A DNA stretch of 64,000 nucleotides from Tenodera sinensis (GCA_030765045.1 CM060964.1:321287513-321351512); one strand, 5' to 3'. Positions 20,958-34,287 are shown, counted from the first letter of the stretch. Numbers and translations are program-made. The notes: generated by a model from the letters alone, not told the origin.

Positions 20958-23135
20958 ATGATACTTAGAAGTGGAAAAGTAGCGGGACTTTTAACCAAAA
21001 GTGAATTAGATAAAGGAATTAAAATGTCGCGAAAAGAGATAGAAACAGGAGTGGGGGAAGGGGCAGATAGGCCTAGTTACCAGGAAGGATTAGAAGGTGA
21101 ACAGGCGGAAATAAGCAAAGACCAAAGGTTAATGATGATGATGTTTGAAAGACTGGAACAAAGTTTAAGTCAGAGTATAGGTCAGAAAATAGAGGGAGTG
21201 AGAGAGGACTTGGAAAATAATAAAAAAGAATTAGGTCAGAAACTGGAACAAAACAAGGTAGAATTAGGTCAGAAAATGGAACAAAATAATGCAGAATTAA
21301 AACAGGACATGGAACAGAATAGGGCAGAATTAAAACATGACATAGAACAAAGTTTAGGTCAGAAAATGAAACAAAATAATGCAGAATTAAAACAGGACAT
21401 GGAACAAAGTTTAGGTCAGAAACTGGAACAGAATAAGGAAGAGATAGGTCAGAAAATGGAGGAAGTGAGAAAAGACTTAGAACAGAAAATGGAATTAGGT
21501 AGACAGAACCTAGAACAGAAAATAGAATTAGGAAGACAGGAGTGTAAAGAAAATATGAAAGTAATGGAAACTAATTTAAAATTAGTACATAAAAACTTAA
21601 ATGAAACAAAGGAAGCTTTAGAAGCTAGGATAGAAATTGTAGGAGATAGGATGGGAAAAATAGAATCAGAGATGAAAGAGAATAAAATAGTGTTGGAAGA
21701 AGAAATTGCTAGATGTAGGGATGAAATAACAGAATGTAACACAAGTGTAGACTGTAAGATAACAAATGTAAAAGCAGAAATAACTGAGGAATTAAGGAAA
21801 GAGATGGAGGTAGTAAAGAAAGACATTATTAATGAAACTGTAGAACAAATTGTAATTCCTAAAATTAAGACAATGAATGATGTGATGCTTTCACAACAGG
21901 ATGCTATAAATGATATGAAACAAAGCCACTTAGAAATAAAGAACGATTTAAAATCAATTTGTGAAGAAATGAAAAAAGGGAAAGAAAATTTGGCTAATGT
22001 AAATGATGTTGTGAAGGCATTACAAAGACAAGATGATTTAGATGTAAGTAATGTACAAGATGAGAGTTACTTGAGTAATGCACAAAATGTTGACTCACCA
22101 TACAGAGAAAGAGGTTCACAACCAAACAATGACACAACACACAACACATGTTACACCAACAGCATATTACATGAAATCACACCACCTACATTTGATGAGG
22201 AGAAGGGAGACGATCCAAAACTCTTTGTTAAAGAGATGGAGGAATATTTTAAAGTGAAAAGGATACCAAACGAGCTTAGAATGATGATAGTTAAGAAAAG
22301 CTTAAAAAACAAGGCATTAGAATGGCTCAGGTTAACACTAGCTGGTCATGAGTCTTATAGCTCATTCAGAAATTTGTTCCTATCAAGGTATTGGGGCCCA
22401 GCTAAACAAAACCAAACTAGGGTAGAGCTAGCGACAGGTAGATACGATCCAGCCAAAGGATTGTCATTAGTCGACTATTTCATGAAAGTAGCCAACAAAG
22501 GAAAGCTATTAGACCCTAACTTGTCGGAGGCAGAACTAATTGCCAGCATAACAAGACATTTCCCAGACACAGTGAGAACAGGATTAATTGTTGCGAGGCC
22601 AGTAGATTTTGCAGATATGATAGAACTGCTGACAGCCTTCGAAACACAAAATGGTCGGCCTAATGAGCATAGACATAGGAACGGTCACCCAAACTCACCC
22701 ATCCTAAACCGGAACACAACTACGAACAACCAGAGTGAGGGAGAACATAGAAATACTAGGAGTACCCATGAAAGGGGGAGAGGGGCACACCATTTCCCAC
22801 AACTACATAATCATGGCGAGAGGATGGAGAACACAAGACAGCGGTACCACGACACAATACCGAATGGTGTATCGAGACACCAAACATATACATATGATCG
22901 TGGAAGACCAGGAGACCATACCCATCAAGTGAATCACATACGATTCAGTAGGGAACACTCGAACAACCACAGACCGTCACATGACAGAGGTTCACGCCAA
23001 AGGGGCAGAGACCAATGGTACACTAACAACACAAGACAGCAGGAAGTAGAAGAAGATGTGCCAAATAGGGCAGATACTGCACAGAATACAGAAACGACAA
23101 CCACCACCAACACTCAGGGAAATTGCAACAACTAA
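20958..23135 (+). CDS. gag: Gag polyprotein of the LTR element (725 aa)
   Basis: An uninterrupted ORF starting 287 bp after the LTR (MILRSGKVAGLL). Residues about 55-360 form a very long charged coiled coil with imperfect repeats of the type LGQKMEQNNAELKQDMEQ. Residues about 404-565 match the retrotransposon gag capsid domain (TPPTFDEEKGDDPKLFVKEM, NKALEWLRL, FLSRYWGPAKQ, SLVDYFMKVA, TRHFPDTVRTGL). The C-terminal 150 residues are rich in Arg, His and Asn (RDQWYTNNTRQQ) and no CCHC zinc knuckle is visible, so RNA binding probably relies on this basic tail (inference). The product would assemble particles in the cytoplasm. No frameshift continuation into pol exists because pol is deleted just downstream. 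Confidence 0.9.
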   Translation: MILRSGKVAGLLTKSELDKGIKMSRKEIETGVGEGADRPSYQEGLEGEQAEISKDQRLMMMMFERLEQSLSQSIGQKIEGVREDLENNKKELGQKLEQNKVELGQKMEQNNAELKQDMEQNRAELKHDIEQSLGQKMKQNNAELKQDMEQSLGQKLEQNKEEIGQKMEEVRKDLEQKMELGRQNLEQKIELGRQECKENMKVMETNLKLVHKNLNETKEALEARIEIVGDRMGKIESEMKENKIVLEEEIARCRDEITECNTSVDCKITNVKAEITEELRKEMEVVKKDIINETVEQIVIPKIKTMNDVMLSQQDAINDMKQSHLEIKNDLKSICEEMKKGKENLANVNDVVKALQRQDDLDVSNVQDESYLSNAQNVDSPYRERGSQPNNDTTHNTCYTNSILHEITPPTFDEEKGDDPKLFVKEMEEYFKVKRIPNELRMMIVKKSLKNKALEWLRLTLAGHESYSSFRNLFLSRYWGPAKQNQTRVELATGRYDPAKGLSLVDYFMKVANKGKLLDPNLSEAELIASITRHFPDTVRTGLIVARPVDFADMIELLTAFETQNGRPNEHRHRNGHPNSPILNRNTTTNNQSEGEHRNTRSTHERGRGAHHFPQLHNHGERMENTRQRYHDTIPNGVSRHQTYTYDRGRPGDHTHQVNHIRFSREHSNNHRPSHDRGSRQRGRDQWYTNNTRQQEVEEDVPNRADTAQNTETTTTTNTQGNCNN

Positions 23136-23188
23136 GTTCGTCGCAACCGAGTGAATGGCAAACAACAAAATCTCAGCAACTTACAATT

Positions 23189-23349
23189 GACATCGACACC
23201 ATGATGGCTACACGAAGAGAGAGATGGAACCACTGGTCATAACAAAACAGCTGGGTGACCACACGTATGAGCTACAGTATACAAATGGCAAGTTGGTAGG
23301 AAGATACCACAAAAATAAATTGAAGCCATACAAAGAAAGGACCAAATAG
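23189..23349 (+). pseudogene. Integrase C-terminal remnant
   Basis: After a stop at 23188-23190 the frame reads to TAG at 23347-23349 and includes MEPLVITKQLGDHTYEL, then TNGKLVGRYHKNKLKPYKER. The GDHTYEL...GRYHKNKLKPY pattern is the C-terminal tail of Gypsy integrases. Its position 54 bp after the gag stop marks the scar of a roughly 3-kb pol deletion. Confidence 0.8.
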
Positions 23350-24082
23350 CCTTTGTCAACAAATATGTAAGGCAGGAGTAGCAGAGATAAAAGAAGATAA
23401 CAATTTTTGATGGGTTACTTATAGAAAATTATATTCAAAATAGGATTACAACAAGGAAGAAAATCGACATAGTCATTGGCTATATAGACCACAAAGAGCA
23501 TTGTCAACAAAGACAGATGAGGACACTGATTGTCATTAAATAAATGAATCATAGCGACGGAAGATAATATGTTTTTGACATAAGGATGTCAGGGACAAAA
23601 GTAAAAATGAATCAATTATGATAAAAAAGATATAATATTTCGACACAAAGATGTCGAGAGTAAATTGAGAAGAAAAATAATACAATTACAGAATAATTGT
23701 AAGTATAGAAGTTTTCTCTTATAAAAATAAGAGACAAAGAAATGACAATTAGTGAAATGAGGAAAACCATAACCAGAAAAACAATGCCCATGAATTGAGA
23801 TGAATATAGCCAATGTTAAGCTCGAAGAAATGTTGAACCAAACAACAATGAATAATAACCCAATCAAGAAAGTTAGTACCATTAGTAACATCAGAGTTTA
23901 AGAACCAACTCAATAACCTGCCTATACATAAGCTTATAAGACAAAGAAGGCAAAGAACTGAATAAAATATTGCCATAAATATGATCATAATCATTAGCTC
24001 AAAATTTGTATCCTGTTTTTCTCTCCTCATAGCAAAGAATACAAGTCAAAAACCACATGAAACACTTAAATTATATTTGTGT
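23350..24082 (+). other. Internal 3' untranslated region of the LTR element
   Basis: No ORF with recognisable domains. It carries two related short motifs, ATAAGGATGTCAGGGACAAA near 23581 and GACACAAAGATGTCGAGAG near 23641. An env gene is not recognisable on either strand. Confidence 0.5.
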
Positions 24083-24585
24083 CAATGTCAAATGTACAAT
24101 AACTGAGTATGTGTTGTATAAGAACTGAGTATGTGTTGTATAATAACTGAATATGTATTGTATGATAACTGGGTATATTGTACAATAACAGAATATGTTG
24201 AGTAATAACTAAATGCTTTATGCCAAAACTGAATGTGTATTGTATAATAACTGAATATGTATTGCATAATAACAAAACATATGTATTATGATAGCAGGAT
24301 ATATTGTGCAATAACTGAATATGTATTGTGTAATAATTGGACATGTTGTGTAGTAATCAAATGTGTTGTACAATAACTGAATATGCATTGTATAATGACA
24401 GAAGGTGTATTGTATAATAACAACATATGTGATATGATAGCAGGATATATTGTACAAGGACTGAATATGTATTGCATAATAATTGGACATATTGTGCAAT
24501 AACTAAGTGTGTTGTACAATAACTGGATATGTATTGTATAATAACTGAATGCATTGTGTAGTAACCGAATATGTGAAACTTATAA
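24083..24585 (+). repeat. About 21-bp degenerate tandem repeat inside the LTR element
   Basis: Roughly two dozen units of the type AATAACTGAATATGTATTGT, with variation in length (about 18-24 bp) and sequence. Minus-strand ORFs over it, rich in Tyr, Ile and His, reflect the repeat and are not proteins. Confidence 0.8.
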
Positions 24586-24748
24586 AGACATGTTGTATTA
24601 TGTCAAAACAAAGGACAAAGACAAACAGTGAAGAAGACTGTAAAGAAAAAAAAAATATATTGTACAAAGTGATTGAATCATAGAAGTAGGGAGAAGTGTT
24701 GTATTGTGTTTCAAGATTGTAAATAAGGTGACAATTTGAAAAACAAAA

Positions 24749-24759
24749 CAAGGGGCATA
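24749..24759 (+). promoter_or_regulatory. Polypurine tract
   Basis: The purine-rich ACAAGGGGCAT-type stretch immediately before the 3' LTR is in the position of the plus-strand primer. Confidence 0.65.
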
Positions 24760-25320
24760 TGAGACAGAATATTGACTAATAGAAAATTGTTCATGTAAAT
24801 ATTTTTGTAAGAGTGTGTAAATTTTTAATTCTTTTAATTTGGGTGTATCAGGGACTTATTTCTTTTGATAATACTCAAAATAGACAATGTCTTCTCAACT
24901 GTTTGAATTTAACCAATGAGAACTGTTGCGCGGATGAATACACAAGAATGGCGGTGTTGCGTCATAGAGACGCTCAGAAACTACTTTCATTAGCGTCTGT
25001 GACTTCAAAGTGTAAGGACGTATAAGTGTTGATGGCGTGTGAATATGTGAATTACATCCAAACTTCTAGCCAGCATGGACGCTATCCAATTTTAAGAGTT
25101 GTTAACTAATTGCTTTGTGAAAAGAAGTGTAGATGAACGAATAAATGTGTTTATAATAAAAGTACGTTGGTTTATGCATTCCATTCTACGACCACATCCC
25201 CTGCAGAAAAGAGTGGCGTCTGCTCTAACAAACTTTCCACCTTTTAGCAAAAACAGTGCTCCATTTGCTGCTATATTCACGCTAATATGTGTCTTTCATT
25301 TATAATAAATCCCCGCCACA
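24760..25320 (+). repeat. 3' LTR (561 bp)
   Basis: TGAGACAG to CCGCCACA. It is identical to the 5' LTR except near its end, where ATATGTGTCTTTCATTTAT replaces the longer 5' version. It is followed by GTAC, the target duplication. Confidence 0.92.
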
Positions 25321-25324
25321 GTAC

Positions 25325-25527
25325 CAACTTAATCACAAAAAGGAGGTCTGCATGGTAATGGATCTATTAATATACATTCCGAAGACATTCTTAAGCTTAA
25401 GACAGAGGTTATAGAATTAAAATGTAACATTAATACAACAAAAAATCGAAATAATGTTGGTGAGCATAGACTACACACAATAAATACCAGGATGGATAAA
25501 TATCTTTCCCAGTTTTTCCCAAATTAA
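25325..25527 (+). pseudogene. C-terminal tail of the interrupted 26-residue-repeat protein
   Basis: From 25342 an open frame encodes one well-preserved repeat (GNGSINIHSEDILKLKTE), followed by a unique tail ending NTRMDKYLSQFFPN and TAA at 25525-25527. A TAA at 25330-25332 precedes it in frame. The repeat pattern matches the array left of the LTR element, so the two parts were contiguous before the insertion at GTAC. This is probably the real end of the ancestral protein. Confidence 0.55.
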
Positions 25528-25559
25528 AGGTTTTAAGATAGAGTTTTGCCTTTTAAGTT

Positions 25560-27860
<2,301 letters not shown>

Positions 27861-27869
27861 AAAAGTAAA

Positions 27870-28300
27870 GTAATCACAATTGGTGTCCGAAGTGCAACGA
27901 AAAGCACGATATGGAACAGTTGATGAAATAAATGTTAGCCAAGATGGACATAATGGGAAATGAAATGAATTCCGGAATGCGGCAGAGGAAACAAATATGA
28001 AAACCGAATTGGAAAAATGTAAACTACGGAATAGAAAATATGGGAACAAAAATGGAAGGCAACTTGAAAATGTAAACTCCAAAACGGAAAAGATGAAGAC
28101 GGGAATTCCAATATGAAGACAGGTCTATCGAAGAATACTAACGAGCGACTGGCCGGGGTTAAGGAAGCCATGGAAGAACTCGATGGAAGTATGAAGGGCC
28201 TTGGCCAACGTGTTAACGTCCTGGAGCAAAGACTGGGTGGATATCTACGGGGAGGCCTGCTTTCAGCAGTACACATTTTACAGCTGAAATGATGGTGTTT
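27870..28300 (+). pseudogene. Degenerate LTR-element leader and gag N-terminus
   Basis: TGGTGTCCGAAGTGCAACG at 27881-27899 resembles the primer-binding site of another Gypsy group. An ATG at 27911 starts EQLMK and then stops. Broken frames downstream contain coiled-coil-like text (AKMDIMGNEMNSGMRQR, then in other frames KEAMEELDGSMKGLGQRVNV and LEQRLGGYL) typical of Gag N-termini in insect Gypsy elements. No LTR pair was recognised. Confidence 0.45.
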
Positions 28301-28490
28301 ATGAAATATTTGTATGTATTTCTATATCTCTTGTATCTCGGACATTACTCTTAACAATTGCGGCAAGTAGTTTTATTTAGTTAACGTTTTGCCTTTCAGA
28401 TTTGTCTAAATAAGTATCTTCTCCCACAAAAAATAAGATTTCACAAAAAACAGAGGCGAAAAACGCCGAGCGAAGCTCGGTCGCCCAGGT
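28301..28490 (+). mobile_element. Possible Helitron-like 3' terminus
   Basis: A short perfect hairpin CCGAGC-GAA-GCTCGG at 28466-28480 is followed by TCGCCCAGGTACTAC. GC-rich terminal hairpins of this form end many non-autonomous rolling-circle-like repeats in arthropods. The expected CTAG end is not exact, so this is tentative. It would close the family E block on its right. Confidence 0.35.
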
Positions 28491-29469
28491 ACTACTTATA
28501 ATAAGGGAAGTATTGTATTGCACCTAAAAATTGGATACCGAGATTTCATTGGAAATCCATGTTTTCATACTCACTGAATCCTAAAAAGCACTATCAGAAA
28601 CAGGTCTTGTGTATGTGTGTGTGTGTGTGTGTGCGCATGCACATGTGCGGGTGTGGGCATGAATCGTATAGCTCAAAAATGAAAGATCGGTTAAATACCA
28701 AACTTGGTATTTAAGTTGAGTACCTTCCAAGGTTGCGACACACAGATTTTCAAGAAAATCTCCCCACTCCAGACTATCCTTCACATTGAGCACCATTAAA
28801 AAAATTTTACTTTCTCAAAAACGGCCCTAATGATTTTGATTAAAATACCAATTTGATGGCAAATACTAGTATATCTTGAATTTTCAGGAATAGCCTCAGA
28901 AATTATTTTCATTCTGGATGAGTTTTATTTAATTGGTAAACTTTAAGAGATAGGCAAAATCTTACTGCATAAAAATGTAAAATTTCATTAAAGCACACAC
29001 ACACATATATGCATTTGTGTGCATGCGTATGTGCATGTGTATGTATGTGTGTGTGAGTGTGTGTGTGTGTGTGTGGCTGGGTGGTTGGGTGGGTGGAGTG
29101 GATGCTTCTTCCTTAAGGTCCAGTTGAATCACTAAACCTGAAGAATGCTTCTTTCCCATCAAGGTGACGGGGAAGAATCCCAGAAGCTGCCAAAGGTACC
29201 ACGCCGAAAATGAATACAACTACAGGCTCCATAGGCATTCCACCAGTGGAACTTCAGGAGCTACTGTTGCTATGTTTAACTCTGTGTTTAATTAATTATT
29301 ATGTAACATTTTTATGTACACGTTTGGTGCTGTATGCTGAATAAAGTAATATGTATAAACAATTTTAATGACATGCTTGATTCTATGTGTTGAATTAATT
29401 AATATGTGTATTAACAATGTTAATATATTTGAATGTATACATTGAATTAGTTAATATGTTTGAATGTAC
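28491..29469. other. No gene; two (TG)n tracts
   Basis: TG/CA microsatellites at about 28612-28632 and 29041-29073, plus AT-rich flanks. ORFs there are artefacts of these tracts. Confidence 0.5.
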
Positions 29470-29690
29470 ACTGAAATTGGGGCAAGTTCCCCATTCGGAT
29501 CTCCGGGCAGGGACTACTCGTGTGGACCTTACCACTTTGAAAATACTACAATGGAATGCTGGAGGAATGTCCTCAGCAAAGAAAACAGAAATAGATAACG
29601 TTATCAATTTTATTGTAACTCTATTGATATATTTGTAATTCAGGAAGCTCATCTCACTAACAAATCTGCAATACTACAAATTCAATTTTC
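29470..29690 (+). pseudogene. I-like LINE endonuclease N-terminal fragment
   Basis: The frame at 29417-29637 includes QVPHSDLRAGTTRVDLTTLK, then ILQWNAGGMSSAKKTEIDNV. This aligns with the start of the minus-strand element at 39141 (VPQSDLRVGT..., LRILQWNAGGMSQPKKQEL). Broken-frame homology continues to about 29690 (IQEAHLTNKS). It is an isolated 5' piece sitting between family E sequences, with no RT nearby. Confidence 0.75.
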
Positions 29691-30135
29691 CATACAAGAT
29701 GTGATTTTACACAAAAAAATTCTTATCCCCGCTTTAAAGTAAGTAATACCATTTTCTGTATGTGTGAAATAGAAATGGTATTACATTCACACTGCTTTTT
29801 CCACTCACTTTTGGATAACACACTCAAATCTCTTTCTCCACTCACTCTTCTATAAACAATTCATATCATCTATATATGCAAAATGGATGTTTGTATATAT
29901 GTAACTGTTAATCTCGAAAACCACTTAACCAATCACCGCAAAATTTGGCATGTGTATTTTTTTATGGAGAAAAGTTTCATGGTAACCATTTTACTACACA
30001 ATATGTTACTTTAAAATGGTTTTCTACTTGCTTTTCTTTTACATAGCACATTCATATATCCTCTGTTTGCCCTTCAACATACAATTCATACAATTTCCTA
30101 TGACTGAAATATAAATGCAATGTATTAGAAGTTTG
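29691..30135 (+). repeat. Family E repeat block, right part
   Basis: Resumes with GATGTGATTTTACACAAAAA, TTATCCCCGC and ACATTCACACTGCTTTTTCC. It contains a second copy of the CTTAACCAATCACCGCAAAA motif near 29926, which aligns with the one near 26956. Confidence 0.65.
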
Positions 30136-30236
30136 CTAATTTAATTAAGGATATCCACTGCTGCTAGAATGCTTCTGTTTTCCACCAATTATTACAAATA
30201 AACTGTGTTTAAATAGCTATAAAATTAAATTACATA

Positions 30237-31652
30237 ATGGTCGTATTCGCTTTTTGCTCTCGACGAACAAGTGTTACGTACACATTGATGAAGAAGACAG
30301 GGTCCGATTCTGATATTCGTTGCACCATTTATAACACCGAGTTTTGCATGTCTCATGGAGGGAAGAGCAAAATTGAGCAAAATCTAAAATCAAATAAACA
30401 AAAAGGCAGAAATTGTTGCTGTGTCATCCAGAAGTTTAATTTCATTTTTCTGGCCAAATTCAGCAACAGACTGTGAGTTGCAATTGGAGGAGCCTGGGAT
30501 TATGATGTGGCTGAAGAAAATCATAGTTTTTGCTCAAATGACTGCTTCAAAAATAGTAAGAGATTTGTTTGAACAGAAATTATCTTGCAGTTGCACAAAG
30601 AGTGAAGCCATTGTTGTGAACCTATTTTCCCAGGGATTCTTTTGAAATATTACAAAAACAGCTGTAGGACGTCAGTTATGTTGCAGTATTTACAGATGCT
30701 TCGAATCACGGGGAGCCAAAAAGTTTTCCTGTTATGATAAGGTACTTTTTACTGCTACAGGTGTTGTATCTGAATTTTGAAGCTTGGTGAACATCCCGGT
30801 GAAACAGTGAATATTGTTACCAATTACCTGAGTGATCTGCTTGCAAAAAAAATAAATAAATAAATAAGTAAAATAATCATGTTCAGTGGCAATAGTTCAA
30901 CAATAACTTTGGTGGGGGAGCAGTTAAATAAACAAGAAATGGTTTTCACAAACTTAAAATGGTACTGAATCATGAAATCCTTCAGAATGGATGTGCAGCT
31001 CATATAGTGCACAACACAATTTAGACTGCTGCATATTGTTTGCTTACTGATATAGAAATGGTTGTTCACAAAATTTACAACCATTTTCACACATACACCA
31101 TATGAATAGACTCACTGAAGGATTTCTGCAGCTTTACTGAGATTTGAGAACAGGAAATTATTAGGTTATAGTAACAATATATTGTTAGCATTAATGCCAG
31201 CACTTGGAAGAGTTATTGCACTTTTTGAAGGACTGAGGTCCTGTTTTCTTTGCCCAGTGATAAAATTATTTTACGAAAAAACCCATCGGTAAAAGTTGTT
31301 CTTTCTTTCTCTCTACAATTAAGCCACAAGTTTCCACGATTTTCAGTGAATTTGTTTATGTTAAGCAATTTGCTACTCAGACAAAACTGCTCAATGGAAT
31401 AATGAGGGAAAAGAAATTCATTTGAGATGGATAGAAATGTTTCAATATTTCTCCACTCAAAAGTTATCATTCAGCTACCTTTCCAAGGTAGTAGAATCAG
31501 GATTATCACTGCCAGCTACTAATGCACCCGTAGAGAGGGTTTTTGCAAGCATAAACAAAATATGGACATCAGAGAAAATGTAATTGAAAGTTGAAACACT
31601 GAAAGCATTGTTACTTACCAAAGTAAATTTCAAATACATTTATGGTGAGTAA
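30237..31652 (+). pseudogene. hAT transposase remnant, second lineage
   Basis: Broken frames keep the family order. A zinc-finger-like N-terminus comes first (DIRCTIYNTEFCMSHGGKSK, then IEQNLKSNKQKGRN). SCTKSEAIVVN follows, then TDASNHG-like text in a shifted frame near 30690. A GCAAHIVHNTI-like segment lies near 30990 and a TRWLAL-type zone is weak. The C-terminal dimerisation block reads SLPATNAPVERVFASINKIW, ETLKALLLTKVNFKYIYGE and stops at 31652. The last block is the hallmark of hAT transposases. Catalytic residues cannot be verified because of the shifts. No terminal repeats were found. Confidence 0.7.
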
Positions 31653-33297
31653 ATTTGATTTTTTTTTTCATTTAGTTGAAGCAAAATGAGAAACTTATAA
31701 AGAAAATTCATTCTTTAGGAAAATATGTCCAAAAAAAGAGTTTTATGAGCTGTATAATATGTTAATTGTTTTGCTGTTTATATTTATGATAATAGTAATG
31801 TGATACATAATATCATTTTGGATATTACAACAGCATTGCCTTTGTCATAGATAATAATACATTGAGTACTCTGATAATTATGTTTTGTTTATTAATAATG
31901 AATAGCTAAATAATATTTTAGAGTGAGATTTTAAGTAAGTGCATTAACTTAAAGGCCTAAGGTTAACTTTAATTAAAAAAGAAAGGTAAGTTGAGAACTA
32001 TCTCATTTTCAGCTTCAGAAAATATGGTCACATTATGCAAGCAGACTCCAACAAATGTACTGTTCACTTCTTAAAGCAATTGTGGAAAGTTGCTAGGTAA
32101 ACCCAGAAACATTAGCTTTAGAAATTGCAACATTATGTACCGTTAAATGAAAAGTACCAGCAACATTAACACTTGTTCCATGGAAGACACAGGCTTGTTT
32201 CTGTTAGACTATTCTAACCTGTAATATTCCCTGCATGACTGCTCATGGCCGCCTTTTGGCAGTCTTTATTGTTTTAAATATTCCTCCCTTTACATGTTTT
32301 CAGATTCATTATGATGACAGGTCTTCTTCAATTAAGAACTTCATTAAGAACCTCAAATATCAACAGCTGAAGGGCAGCAATTCTCCAAATTCTAACATTT
32401 GTTAAATGCCTTAACAAAAGGGCAAGGCAGTGTTTACATGAAGTTAAAATATTGTTACAGCTGATATTGCTTTGTGAAACGGAATTAACATTAACTTCAA
32501 TGTTACATCACTTTTAACTTAATGTGAAAATTTAACATTAGTTGACGAAATCAGCTCTTGTTATTTTAATCAAAATTGGTGAGAAAAATTTCTGAGGAAA
32601 TTAAAAATAACAAAACTTAGCTTTAGTGGGGAGATTTCCTTAAAAATCTTTGCCACACGGAATATGCTTTATAGCAATGTTGGCACTAATCAGTGTGCCT
32701 GTTTCATCAACTGTGGACATTTGTGCAGTTTCCAACCTGGTGTGAGGGTTTGTGAAGTACTTTGAAAGTAGTAACTGACATTGTCAATTGCTAGAAGTCA
32801 CACAACTTTCATTTCCAGCCCTGAAGGATTAATTTCCCATGCCATAGTCCACACAGATTTGTTAGAGCATGTATGATTGTTGTTCACGGGTTAATGGAAT
32901 AGATTGCAGAGGGCTGGTACTGCTGCCATTGCAACAAGGCATACTCCACAATGCAACATGAATGAAGGTGTCCAGCAGGATAAACTACCTTATTTTTATG
33001 TGATGCACAGTTGCTCCCACAAATGCCTTGCATTATGTCAGAATAAATGTAAAAAATTTATTAGTGTTAAGTAGAAGTTTGTACAGTATTTGCTTATCAT
33101 GAGCATCTGTAATGTAAATGTGCATTTACATTTTTAGTTAATGTACTTTAATCCGCAAAGTTATTATTAAGTCAATAAACTTTTGCATTACACTTCATTA
33201 TCATATTTGTTGAAGTACTAAGCAGTGCATATTATTGCAAAGTGTATGGTTTGGATTCAGGCCTGTATATCTTGCACAAAGAACAGTAAATAACTTG
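31653..33297. other. No gene recognised
   Basis: About 1.6 kb, AT-rich, without recognisable domains, tandem repeats or exon-like segments. Confidence 0.45.
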
Positions 33298-33299
33298 TA

Positions 33300-34287
33300 A
33301 GTAAACCTTGTTTATCCAGACTAACTGGGACCAAAGTCAATCTGGAAAATAATCCGGATAATCTGGGTTACGTAGGTAATAACCAAAACAAAATTCTTAA
33401 ATCCTCAAATAAGAAGACTTGCCATTTATGTCGATGGAAAACCATGTCTTGTAACAAAATTATCCAAGGTACATAGCATGTATTGTATACAAGATACTAA
33501 CAAATATAAAATTCTTAATTGCATAAAATCATATCATTTCCAAAGAATTGATCCACATCTGTTTTAAGCACATGAGACATTTGAACAAAGTATGGTCATG
33601 CAAACACTTTATCACTAATGGTTCAGCTGGAGTGGTGTTGGGCTGAAGCTCCAAGCACATCTTGATGTTTGTCAGCTGGTGCACAGTAACTCCCAATTCA
33701 GCCGCTATTTTCTTCAATGTTTCTCCTTTGTCATTTTGATTAAAGGTGTCCAACTTTTTATCCATTGAAACCATGACCCTCTTTTGCTTTGATATCATTT
33801 TAAACTTGTACACTGAATTACACTCTCAAACACTGATGAAATACAAAAACAATCCAGTTGAAACACACGCGATAAACTTAATGACACATGCTGTTTGAAA
33901 ACAGGTGGAAGATTGAGGAGATTGAGGGAGGTGTAGTGATGGGTAGGGATCAAGGTCAACACTTTCTTCCAGCACTGTTTATAACTGGTGAGACATACTG
34001 CATCAGCACCATGTGACATACTACTAGATCTTTCTTAAACTCAACAGGCAGCATTTTACAGTACAGTACTGTACATACTACCATAATTTATTGTACAATT
34101 TATGCACAAACTGTACATTGAATCAAACTAAAAGGAGAATATTCGGTGTACTTATAGTCACGTTCCTGCTATTATAGTTAAATTTGTTATCTAATGTGAA
34201 CATTAAATTTTTTAAAAAATCTACAAATCTAATCTGGATAATCCAGAGATCCAGATAAACGTGAGCCAGATAAATGAGGTTTTACTG
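33300..34287 (-). mobile_element. pogo/Tigger-like DNA transposon, internally deleted
   Basis: The right end reads, on minus, CAGTAAAACCTCATTTATCT and is flanked by TA at 34288. The left end (AGTAAACCTTGTTTATCCAG at 33300) is its inverted partner, flanked by TA at 33298. The subterminal segments (AATCTGGATAATCCAGAGAT, ATCCGGATAATCTGGG) also mirror each other. The element is 988 bp, far shorter than a 2.4-kb autonomous Tigger, and keeps only part of the transposase N-terminus. Confidence 0.85.
33529..33813 (-). pseudogene. pogo/Tigger transposase N-terminal remnant (CENP-B-type HTH)
   Basis: The reading SKQKRVMVSMDKKLDTFNQN, then DKGETLKKIAAELGVTVHQL is the first helix-turn-helix of the CENP-B/pogo family, which binds the terminal repeats. 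The reading then jumps to LVIKCLHDHTLFKCLMCLK. The DDD catalytic domain is absent. The protein could at most be a truncated DNA-binding fragment. Confidence 0.8.

Larger units (their letters stand above)
20107..25320 (+). mobile_element. Complete LTR retrotransposon (Gypsy-like) with pol deleted
   Basis: A 5.2-kb element with near-identical LTRs, primer site, gag, a polypurine tract and a 4-bp target duplication. Only gag is intact. Between the gag stop (23135) and the 3' region lie about 160 bp that encode just the last residues of an integrase, so protease, RT, RNase H and most of integrase are missing. The internal 3' region (23350-24750) has no long ORF and contains a 21-bp-type tandem repeat. 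The element must have been moved by enzymes supplied in trans. LTR identity implies a recent insertion. Confidence 0.92.

Noticed and set aside
21449..21826. Minus-strand 125-codon ORF rich in Ser, Phe and Ile
   Set aside because: Antisense shadow of the coiled-coil region of gag.
23350..24750. Possible env gene in the LTR element
   Set aside because: No plus-strand ORF of useful length, no signal peptide or membrane protein pattern.
24066..24751. Tyr/Ile/His-rich minus-strand ORFs resembling membrane proteins
   Set aside because: They follow the 21-bp repeat in the LTR element 3' region in several frames at once.
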